A stretch of DNA of 17,592 nt from Hydrogenimonas sp. (lineage in GTDB: Bacteria > Campylobacterota > Campylobacteria > Campylobacterales > Hydrogenimonadaceae). Under the pieces are notes generated by a model, which made no database searches, was not told the origin of the DNA, and saw nothing but the letters and a program-made list of their open reading frames with translations. The translations under genes were made by a program, and so were the position numbers. Of the stretch, positions 7,345-13,957 are shown piece by piece; the stretch's first letter is position 1, and every line of letters starts with the position of its first letter. The stretch lies in the NCBI GenBank assembly GCA_015494675.1, contig WGAW01000194.1, forward strand, positions 1-17,592, written 5' to 3'.

Positions 7345-8686
7345 GATCGTAATGCCCCAGCTCTCCGATTCGATGGAGGAGGGGAAGCTTGTAAACTGGA
7401 AGGTACACCCCGGCGACAGGGTCAAAACCGGAGACGTGATTGCCGAGGTCGAGAGTGACAAGGCGGTAATGGAGATTCAGAGCTTCAAAGATGGAGTGGT
7501 AAAAGAGCTCAAAGTGCAGGAGGGGGAGAGTGTACCGGTCGGTACGGTCATAGCCGTATTGGAGACTACAGACGGCGGCGAAGAGAAGAGAGAAAAAGAG
7601 GAGCCCAAAGAAGCCCCGAAGAGCTTGGAGATCTCCGGTCAGAGGAGGCCGTTGCAAAAGAGTGCAGGCGGGTCGAAAAGCGCCGTAGACGAGCTTTTCG
7701 GTACCGAAGCGAAGGTGCGGGAGCCCGAAAAGGCTAAAAGGAGCGGAGTAGAAGAGGGTACCGGCGGAAGCGGGCAAAAAGCGGCGGCCCGTTTCGTCGC
7801 TTCAGGTGAAGCTTCGCCTAAAGCGAGAGCCGTCGCCGCCGCATACGGCATAGATATCGAAGCTTTACAGAGGGCCGGTAAGCTCCCCGTTCCAGCACAT
7901 GAAGCCGATATAAAAGAGTGGTACCTGCGGCGCTACTTCACCCCTAAGGCTCTACGACTCATCGAGCTATACGGACTCGATGCAGGGGCTTTCGAGAGAT
8001 CTGAAAAGGTAGACGAGGAGGATGTAAAAGAGTACATCAAAAAGAGTCGTATACCGCTGCCCAAACCGATCTCTTCGAACAGAAAAGCGGTGATAACGGC
8101 TGTGACCCGCTCCTCGAAAAAACCGGTCTACCGCATCTACGACACTATAGATTCGTCACTTTTAAAGAGGTACGAGACCGAAGAGTTCACATATACGGTC
8201 TGGCTGCTGAAGCTCTTTGCAAAGGCTATGATGGAGCACGAGGAGTTCAGGACGACGCTTAAAGAGGAGACTCTTCTTGTGTGGCCGGGAGCCTCGATAT
8301 CTCTTGCGATGGCGGAAGGGGAGGATCTTTACGCACCCGTCTTCAAAGATCTCGATACCAAAAGTGTGGCAGAGATATCTTCGATGCTCGAGCAGATGAA
8401 AGAGAGGATCAAGTCAAAAAAGATAGAACCGGACGATCTGAGCGGTTCAACTTTCGGCTTGAGCAACCTCGGCATGACCGGCATAAAGCGCTTCGACGCG
8501 ATGATTAACAGAGAAGACTCCGCCATCGCCGCGGTCGGAAGTGAGATAGGGGGAGAGATAGCGATCACGCTGACCGTTGACCACAGAGTGGTGAACGGTT
8601 ACCAGGCGGCTCTGTTTATGCAAACCGTCAAGAGATTGGCGGCCGACGATGGCTTTTTCGAGAGGGTGAAAAAGTGTGGCTACTGA
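7334..8686 (+). CDS. pdhC: Dihydrolipoamide acetyltransferase (E2) of the pyruvate dehydrogenase complex
   Basis: This 450-aa core protein passes the acetyl group from E1 to CoA. Residues 1-78 form one lipoyl domain, with the lipoylated Lys43 in ESDKAVME. A charged, low-complexity linker (about 80-155) follows. Two stretches resembling the E3/E1-binding domain come next: about 160-196 (ASPKARAVAAAYGID) and about 202-236 (FTPKALRLIELYGLD). The catalytic domain is about 244-450, shorter than usual, with STFGLSNLGM at 372-381. The active-site motif HxxxDG reads HRVVNG (His417, Asn421). The ATG at 7334 is chosen over an upstream in-frame start because it yields the canonical lipoyl N-terminus and has a GGGGGAG site; it overlaps pdhB by 11 nt. 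The short, variant catalytic domain leaves the exact acyl specificity inferred from context. Confidence 0.9.
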   Translation: MAYEIVMPQLSDSMEEGKLVNWKVHPGDRVKTGDVIAEVESDKAVMEIQSFKDGVVKELKVQEGESVPVGTVIAVLETTDGGEEKREKEEPKEAPKSLEISGQRRPLQKSAGGSKSAVDELFGTEAKVREPEKAKRSGVEEGTGGSGQKAAARFVASGEASPKARAVAAAYGIDIEALQRAGKLPVPAHEADIKEWYLRRYFTPKALRLIELYGLDAGAFERSEKVDEEDVKEYIKKSRIPLPKPISSNRKAVITAVTRSSKKPVYRIYDTIDSSLLKRYETEEFTYTVWLLKLFAKAMMEHEEFRTTLKEETLLVWPGASISLAMAEGEDLYAPVFKDLDTKSVAEISSMLEQMKERIKSKKIEPDDLSGSTFGLSNLGMTGIKRFDAMINREDSAIAAVGSEIGGEIAITLTVDHRVVNGYQAALFMQTVKRLAADDGFFERVKKCGY

Positions 8687-9005
8687 GTTTCAAAAGAGAG
8701 TTTGGGATGCTTTGAGACTCATACCGAAAGGGAGGGTCACCACATATAAAGCGATAGCGGATCATCTCGGTACACGCGCGGTCCGCGCCGTCGGCAGCGC
8801 CGTGGGCAAAAACCCCTATGCGCCGGAGGCTCCGTGCCACAGGGTAGTGCTTTCGGACGGCAGTCTGGGCAACTACTCGGCTCCCGGCGGTGCAAAGAGG
8901 AAGATGGAGCTTTTGGCGGCAGAGGGTGTAGAGGTGGAGAACGGAAAAATAGCCGACTTCGAAACTTTGCTGTTCAAATATGAAAAGGGTAAAAAAGATG
9001 GATGA
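8676..9005 (+). CDS. Single-domain methylated-DNA-protein-cysteine methyltransferase (Ogt/AGT type)
   Basis: This 109-aa protein is the C-terminal DNA-binding/alkyl-acceptor domain of the O6-alkylguanine-DNA alkyltransferase family. It contains the active-site sequence APCHRVV with acceptor Cys54, the helix-turn-helix with the Arg finger region (RAVRAVGSAVGKNP), and GRVTTY near the N-terminus. The Cys means it is not an alkyltransferase-like (ATL) protein, which have Trp there. It lacks the N-terminal domain of full-length Ogt/Ada (about 160-180 aa). The start is GTG at 8676, inside the end of pdhC (11 nt overlap), and its stop overlaps the lpd start by 8 nt. A DNA-repair gene wedged between E2 and E3 of a pyruvate dehydrogenase operon has no obvious functional link. 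Confidence 0.85.
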   Translation: MATEFQKRVWDALRLIPKGRVTTYKAIADHLGTRAVRAVGSAVGKNPYAPEAPCHRVVLSDGSLGNYSAPGGAKRKMELLAAEGVEVENGKIADFETLLFKYEKGKKDG

Positions 9006-10308
9006 TAGATACGACATCTGCTTCATTGGAGGCGGACTGAACTACGCGGGTGCGGTGGTTTCCGCAAAGTCGGGGCTTAAAACTCTGCTGGTGGAAAAAG
9101 ATATGGAGCATCTCGGAGGCACATGCCTTCACAACGGTTGTATACCTTCGAAACTCTTTCTGCATGCCGCCGCCGTGACATTGCAGAGCCAAAAGCCGCT
9201 GTATGAGAGCATCGCAGCTTTGAATACGAAGGCACTCCTCGAAGAGAAAGAGAGGGTGGTCGGAGCGGCTACGGAGGCGATACGAAAGCAGTGTGCCGGG
9301 GTCGATCTTCTGGAGGGGGAGGCCAGAGTGGCAGAGCCGAACAGAGTGGAAGTGGGCGGCAGATCGATCGTGGCCGACAATATAGTAATAGGCACAGGAT
9401 CGAGGCCGTTCATACCCGAAGGCATAGTGTATGACGGCAAAAGGGTAGTCACAAGCGACGAGATATTGAACCTGAGCGAACTACCGAAAAAAGCGGCGAT
9501 CTACGGCGACGGGGCCATAGGTCTGGAGATGGCCTCGTTCATGGCGGCGGCCGGGGTGGAGACAGAGCTCATATGGAGGCACGATACTCTTCTTAGAAGA
9601 GCCCACCCCGCAATCGGCAAGGCCATGGCTGCCCAACTCGAATCGATAGGTGTGAAACTGTTTCCGGACAGATCCATCAAGAGTGCCGCCGCTACCCCGA
9701 AAAGGGGTGTACATATAACTTTCGAAGACGGATCGGAACACTATGTTCCCCTTCTGCTCGTGGCGACGGGTAGAAGAGCCGTTACAGACGCGGTAGGTGT
9801 CGACGAGATAAAAATAGGCAAAAAGGGTATAGAGACCGACCCTTTTTTCGAGACGACGCTCCCTTCACACTACGCCATAGGAGACTGCAACGGAAAACTG
9901 CAGCTTGCGCACGCGGCAAGGGCGCAAGTGCTCAACGTCGTCGCGACCATAACCGGAAAGAGCCCGTCACCCCTCGATCTCGGGCGTGTTGTCAAGTTCA
10001 TACACACCCTCCCGATGAGTTACGCTACGGTAGGCTCCTTCAGTACCGAAGACAACGCGGTTGTGATGCCGATGAGAGGTTGGCCCTATGCACATATATG
10101 CGATGCCGACAACGGAGCGGTGGTTCTATACGAAGACTCCGACGGCTTCGTTACCGGAGCGGAGATTTTGGCCCCGGGGGCGGAGGAGCTGATAGCGACG
10201 GTTTCGATGGCGCTTGCCGGGGAGATGGACGCCAAGCTCTGTAGAGAGACGATTTTGGCCCATCCGACACTCAGCGAGATTCTCGAAAGGGCATTTTACA
10301 GGTTGTGA
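8998..10308 (+). CDS. lpdA: Dihydrolipoamide dehydrogenase (E3), divergent
   Basis: This 436-aa class I pyridine-nucleotide disulfide oxidoreductase reoxidises dihydrolipoamide on E2 using FAD and NAD+. The redox-active disulfide is in GGTCLHNGCIPSK (Cys43, Cys48). The NAD-binding loop is GDGAIGLEMA, a second FAD motif is YAIGDCNG, and the C-terminal catalytic dyad is in AHPTLSE (His422, Glu427). The N-terminal FAD-binding loop reads GGGLNYAG, with Tyr where most members have the third Gly of GxGxxG. Length is below the usual 460-475 aa. The ATG at 8998 follows an AAAAGGG ribosome site; an in-frame ATG at 8980 lies upstream of that site and is rejected. It closes the pdh operon and could also serve other lipoyl complexes or the AhpD-like protein. 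Confidence 0.87.
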   Translation: MDDRYDICFIGGGLNYAGAVVSAKSGLKTLLVEKDMEHLGGTCLHNGCIPSKLFLHAAAVTLQSQKPLYESIAALNTKALLEEKERVVGAATEAIRKQCAGVDLLEGEARVAEPNRVEVGGRSIVADNIVIGTGSRPFIPEGIVYDGKRVVTSDEILNLSELPKKAAIYGDGAIGLEMASFMAAAGVETELIWRHDTLLRRAHPAIGKAMAAQLESIGVKLFPDRSIKSAAATPKRGVHITFEDGSEHYVPLLLVATGRRAVTDAVGVDEIKIGKKGIETDPFFETTLPSHYAIGDCNGKLQLAHAARAQVLNVVATITGKSPSPLDLGRVVKFIHTLPMSYATVGSFSTEDNAVVMPMRGWPYAHICDADNGAVVLYEDSDGFVTGAEILAPGAEELIATVSMALAGEMDAKLCRETILAHPTLSEILERAFYRL

Positions 10309-10330
10309 TCATCTGTCGCACTCTGTGAGC

Positions 10331-11116
10331 TCAAAGAGGGTTTCCGCTCCTTTTTTCGCGGCACTCTCTATACTCTTTCATCGCTTCGGGCATAATCTTT
10401 TTGAGCTGCTCTATGCGGCTTCTTGAAGTCGGGTGCGTAGAGAAGTATACGATCGGCTCCTTGCCCGCCTTCGCGAACTTCTCCCAAAACTTCAAAGCCT
10501 CTCTGGGGTCGTAGCACGCCATCGCCATGATGATGAGCCCTATGTGGTCGGCTTCGCTCTCCTGCATCCTCGAGTACGGAAGCAGTATGCCCACCTGCGA
10601 CCCGATCCCCACGGCAGCCTGATAGAGCTGGGCATATTCGCTGCCGCTTTGGCTGATGGCCTGGTTTGCTATCGCGGCCGCCAGTCCCGTTAGCTGCGCG
10701 ACGCTGAGCCTCTCGGCAACGTGGTGGGCTATGGCGTGGGCGATCTCGTGCGCCATGACGGTGGCTAGCTGCGCATCGTTGTCTATATATTTGAATAGGC
10801 CGGTATAGACGAAGACATGTCCGTTTGCAAGGCAGAATGCGTTCGGTATCTTGTCGTTCTCAATTACGTAGAATTTCCAGTCCAGATCCATCCTGGTCGC
10901 TTCCGCTATCCTCCTGCCCACACGCTCTACCGGGACCGTATATTTGGGATCATGCGAAATCTTTTCGGTTTTGAATATCTCCTGTTCGGTCTGTAGCCCC
11001 AGTGCCGTCTCCTGGTCGGGCGATAGCATGATGATCTGCGTTCTTCCCGTTATCGGAGCTTTCGCGCATCCGGCGATTAGTAAAAGAGCGGCCATTAAAA
11101 TATAGAGGCGTTTCAT
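10331..11116 (-). CDS. M48-family zinc metalloprotease, lipoprotein
   Basis: This 261-aa protein is predicted to be an outer- or inner-membrane lipoprotein facing the periplasm: a hydrophobic signal ends in the lipobox LIAGC (Cys17). The zinc-protease motif is HEIAH (His123, Glu124, His127), and the third zinc ligand is a Glu in the ESEAD segment (about 186-190). A late FSTHPTSRSRIEQL segment is typical of the LoiP/YcaL/BepA group of M48 peptidases that handle misfolded or damaged envelope proteins. No C-terminal TPR domain is present, so it is closer to LoiP/YcaL than to BepA. It converges with lpdA (22 bp between stops) and diverges from trmL. An AAAGG-like ribosome site precedes the ATG. 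Confidence 0.88.
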   Translation of the reverse strand: MKRLYILMAALLLIAGCAKAPITGRTQIIMLSPDQETALGLQTEQEIFKTEKISHDPKYTVPVERVGRRIAEATRMDLDWKFYVIENDKIPNAFCLANGHVFVYTGLFKYIDNDAQLATVMAHEIAHAIAHHVAERLSVAQLTGLAAAIANQAISQSGSEYAQLYQAAVGIGSQVGILLPYSRMQESEADHIGLIIMAMACYDPREALKFWEKFAKAGKEPIVYFSTHPTSRSRIEQLKKIMPEAMKEYRECREKRSGNPL

Positions 11117-11139
11117 GGCAAACCTTTCGCCTTTTTGGT

Positions 11140-11149
11140 TACAATTGTA
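11140..11149. promoter_or_regulatory. Palindromic overlapping -10 boxes between the M48 protease gene and trmL
   Basis: The 59-bp divergent gap holds TACAATTGTA, a perfect 10-bp palindrome that offers a TACAAT -10-like box on each strand, at about 27-34 bp from either start codon. No convincing -35 element is seen, which is common in Campylobacterota promoters. One shared site would make the two transcripts compete for polymerase. Confidence 0.35.
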
Positions 11150-11175
11150 CCAACTTTTCCTGGAGTCATCGTGAA

Positions 11176-11643
11176 ATGGTAAACATCGTACTTGTAGAAC
11201 CGAAAATTGCCCCGAATACCGGAACCATAGGGCGACTCTGCGTCAATATGGGGGCTAGCCTGCATCTGATAGAGCCTATGGGTTTCGTCATAGACGACAG
11301 CAGGCTAAGGCGTGCGGGACTCGACTACTGGCACAGCCTGAACCCAACCGTCTGGCCCTCCCTGGACGCCTTCATGAAAGAGCACTCCGACAAAAGGATG
11401 TGGCTGGCCACTACAAAGAGCGACAGACCATACTTCGAAGCAGACTTCAGGCCGGGCGACTACCTGCTATTCGGCAGCGAGACGACGGGCCTGCCGGCGC
11501 ATCTGCTCGAAAATTACCGAGACAGGTGCATAACGATACCTCAGACACCGCAGGGGCGGAGCCTGAACATCTCGATAAGCGCCGGCGTCATCGCTTACGA
11601 AGCGGTAAGGCAGAATTTCGAAACTTTCAAGGAGATGATGTGA
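11176..11643 (+). CDS. trmL: tRNA (cytidine/uridine(34)-2'-O)-methyltransferase TrmL
   Basis: This 155-aa SPOUT-superfamily protein matches TrmL (YibK, 157 aa in E. coli) over its length. It methylates the 2'-OH of the wobble nucleotide of certain leucine tRNAs using S-adenosylmethionine. Signature segments of the trefoil knot are visible: VEPKIAPNTGTIGRLC near the N-terminus, LLFGSETTGLP at 97-107, and GRSLNISISAG at 127-137. Minimal TrmL proteins act as homodimers without extra domains, as here. The ATG at 11176 follows TGGAGTC. The stop overlaps the GTG start of the next small gene, the first of three tightly packed downstream genes. Confidence 0.92.
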   Translation: MVNIVLVEPKIAPNTGTIGRLCVNMGASLHLIEPMGFVIDDSRLRRAGLDYWHSLNPTVWPSLDAFMKEHSDKRMWLATTKSDRPYFEADFRPGDYLLFGSETTGLPAHLLENYRDRCITIPQTPQGRSLNISISAGVIAYEAVRQNFETFKEMM

Positions 11644-11813
11644 AAGAGATCGTGGATATAATCATGACCGTAGCTTTCGTGCTCTTTATGGTATGGATCA
11701 TAAAAGGCTACCACGCCCAGAAATACGAGGAGCGTTACGGCGAAAACGGCACCGAACTCAAAAAAGAGGATAGGAGCGACAAAGAGAATGAGAGCCGTTC
11801 TTCAGAGGGTTAA
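11640..11813 (+). CDS. Small single-span membrane protein, uncharacterised
   Basis: This 57-aa protein has one predicted transmembrane helix (about residues 5-22, IVDIIMTVAFVLFMVWII) followed by a highly charged, Glu/Lys/Ser-rich tail. The start is GTG at 11640: an AAGGAG lies at 11629-11634 with ideal 5-nt spacing, and the start overlaps the trmL stop. Its last 26 nt overlap the beginning of dtd in another frame. The strong ribosome site and conserved-looking operon position support a real gene. I recognise no family; a small membrane regulator or an assembly factor is possible, but nothing in the sequence shows which. Confidence 0.7.
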   Translation: MKEIVDIIMTVAFVLFMVWIIKGYHAQKYEERYGENGTELKKEDRSDKENESRSSEG

Positions 11814-12231
11814 ACGCTCCGCCGTATCGGTAGATGGGACAGAGGTGGCGAAAATAGGTGCAGGGCTCAACATTTTGCTCGGTGTCGTAAAGGGAGACTG
11901 CGAAGTCGATGCCGAAAAACTTGCCCTCAAAATCGCGAATCTGAGAATCTTCGCCGACGAAGCGGGAAAGATGAACCTCTCTTTGAAAGATTTGGGAGCC
12001 GAAGCGCTGATAATAAGCCAGTTCACGCTTGCGGCAAGTATAAAAAGGGGGCGAAGACCCGCTTTCGACAGGGCGATGGAGCCGAAAGAGGCCGAAAGGC
12101 TGTATGGGTATTTCTGCGATCTGATGGAGAGGGAGTGCAGTGTAAAAAGAGGAATATTCGGCGCCATGATGGAGGTAGAGATAGTAAACGACGGCCCGGT
12201 TACGATAATAGCCGACTCGAAGGAGCTCTGA
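11788..12231 (+). CDS. dtd: D-aminoacyl-tRNA deacylase
   Basis: This 147-aa enzyme hydrolyses D-amino acids (and glycine from tRNA-Ala) off mischarged tRNAs. The family start MRAVLQRV is intact, the chiral-selectivity Gly-Pro is in NDGPVT (134-139), and the substrate-side motif SQFTL is at 77-81. The SQFTLYAD consensus reads SQFTLAAS here, a mild departure next to the active site. Length equals the usual 145-150 aa. The gene starts within the preceding small membrane-protein gene (26 nt overlap) and ends 1 nt before the cupin gene. Together with trmL it makes a small tRNA-quality group. Confidence 0.93.
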   Translation: MRAVLQRVKRSAVSVDGTEVAKIGAGLNILLGVVKGDCEVDAEKLALKIANLRIFADEAGKMNLSLKDLGAEALIISQFTLAASIKRGRRPAFDRAMEPKEAERLYGYFCDLMERECSVKRGIFGAMMEVEIVNDGPVTIIADSKEL

Positions 12232-12232
12232 T

Positions 12233-12538
12233 ATGGCAAGAGTGGTAGAGACCGGAATAACCGACGAGAAGAGGATCGTGAGTATCCTCGAAGAGGAGGG
12301 GTATTTCAATATCTTCAGGTGGAGCGACGCCGCTTCCACTTCGTACCCCGAGCATACACACCCGCACGACGAGGTGCGCTGGGTGGTTTCCGGTGTTCTC
12401 GAGATTACGGAGGGGAAAAGGCGCCTGCGCCTTCATCCCGGCGACAGGCTTGAGAGCCCGGCAAACACTCCACATTCGGCATACGTACCCGAGGATGTAG
12501 TATACATATGCGCCAGCCGCAGGCCGAAAGAGAGTTAA
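12233..12538 (+). CDS. Cupin-domain protein
   Basis: This 101-aa single-domain cupin has the metal-binding motif 1 HTHPHDE (His41, His43, Glu47) and a motif 2 of [13 protein letters not shown] with His81, giving the usual three-His, one-Glu metal site. The middle segment [10 protein letters not shown] fits the beta-barrel core. Substrate is unknown; small cupins of this kind can be dioxygenases, isomerases or sensors. A GAAGGAG ribosome site lies 7 nt before the ATG. Its TAA overlaps the stop of the convergent sodium-channel gene by 4 nt (TTAA), so no room exists for a terminator. Confidence 0.85.
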   Translation: MARVVETGITDEKRIVSILEEEGYFNIFRWSDAASTSYPEHTHPHDEVRWVVSGVLEITEGKRRLRLHPGDRLESPANTPHSAYVPEDVVYICASRRPKES

Positions 12539-13338
12539 CCGAGCCTCTTTTCGACCCTTTGAAGTATCTGTTTCATCTGCTCAATCTCGCCTCTTAGGCG
12601 TTCTATTTCGGAGCTCTCTTCTTCGCTCTTTGACTCCATCTTTTCAGGCTCTTTGTCATCATCTTTTATGGCGAAGATCGCGTCGACGATAATACCTATA
12701 AGAAGGTTGACCATGATGAAGGTAGATATGAGGACGAAGCTTACGAAAAATAGCCAAGCACCCGGAAACTGCTCCATCACCGGTCTTGCTATGCCCATAG
12801 ACCAGCTCTCGAGAGTCATTACCTGAAAGAGTGTATACATCGCCGCACCTATCGTTCCGAACCACTGCGGGAACGCTTCGCCGTACATCGTGACAGCCAT
12901 TATCGCAAAGACGTAGAAGATAAGCAGCAGCACCAAAGATACGGAGCCTATGCCCGGAATGACGCTCACAAGCGCTCCTATAACCTTTCGCATCTGCGGA
13001 ACGATCGTTAGAAGCCTAAATAGCCTCAACACCCTGAGGGCTCTTAAAATGGCGAACTCTTCGCCGGCCGGGACCAGGCAGATGGCCACTACAGAAAAGT
13101 CGAAAAGGCTCCAGGGGTCTTTGAAAAAGGCCTTTTTGTGCACGTAGATTCTCATTGCGATCTCTACGGTAAAGATGGCGATGACTAGACCGTCCAGAAA
13201 GAGCAGCAGAGGGCCTATATGGTTCATAACGCTTTTCGAGGTCATCAGACCGAGTGTTATACCGTTGAAGATGATCATGGCGGTTATGAAGTTTTTGAAC
13301 CTTGCAGACTCTACAATAGCCTCGACTCTTTTGTACAT
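12535..13338 (-). CDS. Bacterial voltage-gated sodium channel (BacNav, NavAb-like)
   Basis: This 267-aa inner-membrane protein has six transmembrane helices and should form a tetramer. S4 carries Arg at 99, 102, 105 and 108 with hydrophobic residues between ([13 protein letters not shown]). The pore loop has the selectivity filter TLESWSM at 175-181, with the sodium-binding Glu177. S6 contains the gate residue Ile217, and a charged neck leads into a C-terminal coiled coil (about 244-266). From memory of NavAb of Arcobacter butzleri, these residues carry the same numbers and the filter is identical, so it is a clear orthologue-like protein. It likely senses voltage and admits Na+; the physiological role of BacNavs, possibly motility or pH response, is only partly known. 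A GGGAGGAAG ribosome site precedes the ATG. Confidence 0.95.
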   Translation of the reverse strand: MYKRVEAIVESARFKNFITAMIIFNGITLGLMTSKSVMNHIGPLLLFLDGLVIAIFTVEIAMRIYVHKKAFFKDPWSLFDFSVVAICLVPAGEEFAILRALRVLRLFRLLTIVPQMRKVIGALVSVIPGIGSVSLVLLLIFYVFAIMAVTMYGEAFPQWFGTIGAAMYTLFQVMTLESWSMGIARPVMEQFPGAWLFFVSFVLISTFIMVNLLIGIIVDAIFAIKDDDKEPEKMESKSEEESSEIERLRGEIEQMKQILQRVEKRLG

Positions 13339-13422
13339 TCTTCCTCCCGTCTGAGAATTGCTCCCTGAATTTTAATCTACCATTCACTATAATAGAGCGG
13401 CGGTCCGGGATTTAAAATTTTT
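13339..13422. promoter_or_regulatory. Divergent region upstream of the sodium-channel gene, with a TATAAT box
   Basis: On the + strand a consensus TATAAT lies at 13388-13393, without a good -35; it could start the transcript that crosses the first repeat and the cytochrome gene. On the - strand TAAAAT-like and TATAGT-like boxes occur 30-60 bp before the channel start. The region is AT-rich compared with its flanks. Assignments are by inspection only. Confidence 0.35.
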
Positions 13423-13563
13423 ATGAAAGCGATCTTTTGGTTTATGCTATTGTTGTTAACAGAACCCGTAGTTTGGCAGTGGGTGAGCGGCCCTGCAACT
13501 CCCCGAAGCTTCGAAATCCACGATTTCGAGACTCTTTTACGCACTCTGCGTAAAACCGGTTAA
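13423..13563 (+). CDS. Possible 46-aa ORF running through the first repeat copy (doubtful)
   Basis: An ATG at 13423 opens 46 codons ending TAA at 13563. The predicted product starts with a hydrophobic stretch (MKAIFWFMLLLLTEP), looking like a signal or membrane segment, and ends in a hydrophilic tail that is encoded by the double-hairpin repeat. No ribosome site is visible before the ATG (the upstream sequence is ATTTAAAATTTTT). The second repeat copy does not continue the same frame in a similar protein. It is listed because the frame is open and follows a TATAAT, but a non-coding leader is at least as likely. Confidence 0.2.
   Translation: MKAIFWFMLLLLTEPVVWQWVSGPATPRSFEIHDFETLLRTLRKTG
13505..13562 (+). 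repeat. Double-hairpin repeat, copy 1
   Basis: The core 13505-13555 contains two inverted repeats. Hairpin one has arms CGAAATC (13512-13518) and GATTTCG (13522-13528) around a 3-nt loop. Hairpin two has arms TTTTACGC (13535-13542) and GCGTAAAA (13548-13555) around a 5-nt loop. It matches the core of copy 2 at 43 of 51 positions; all eight differences are in loops or the 2-nt linker. It ends about 9 nt before the ribosome site of the cytochrome gene. It may act as a mobile short repeat, an mRNA structure or a protein-binding site. Confidence 0.8.
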
Positions 13564-13580
13564 ATTAGTTGGAGGTACCG

Positions 13581-13904
13581 ATGAGAGTGACGTTACTGAC
13601 GCTTCTTCTCTTTGCGACTGCGGCATTCGCCTGCAGCGGAGACTGCATAAAGTGCCATCCGGTTCTCAAAAAAAGCATAGACGAACCTCACCACAAAGTC
13701 ATCAAACGGTGCATCGAGTGCCATAAAAATAGTTCCACGGGTGTCTCTACATGCGGGCAGGACTGTTTCGAGTGCCACGACAAAAAGAGGCTTGCAAACT
13801 CACCGCTTCCAGAGCACAGGGCCGTAGCCGGCTGCGCCCGCTGCCATCTGGGCAAAAAGGAGCTTTTTCAAAAGAGCGACCCCTTTTTCATACCGTTAAA
13901 ATAG
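13581..13904 (+). CDS. Small periplasmic tetrahaem cytochrome c
   Basis: This 107-aa protein has an N-terminal signal peptide (hydrophobic core LLTLLLFATAAFA, cleavage likely near residue 17) and four CxxCH haem-attachment motifs: CIKCH (22-26), CIECH (44-48), CFECH (62-66) and CARCH (85-89). Extra His residues (37, 38, 79) could be distal ligands for bis-His haems. It would be an electron carrier in the periplasm, with low potential likely. The ATG at 13581 is chosen because GGAGGT lies at 13571-13576. It stands alone between the two repeat copies and has no reductase or quinol-oxidising partner nearby, so its redox partner is unknown. It is not a recognisable NapB, NrfH or TorC; cytochrome c3/c7-like folds are possible. 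Confidence 0.88.
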   Translation: MRVTLLTLLLFATAAFACSGDCIKCHPVLKKSIDEPHHKVIKRCIECHKNSSTGVSTCGQDCFECHDKKRLANSPLPEHRAVAGCARCHLGKKELFQKSDPFFIPLK

Positions 13905-13957
13905 TTTCGACATTGCCGATTTTTGATATAGTCACTTAACTTATGTTACGCAAATTC

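Noticed and set aside
13358..13363. TTGCTC as a -35 for the TATAAT at 13388
   Set aside because: Spacing is 24 bp, well beyond the 16-19 bp range.
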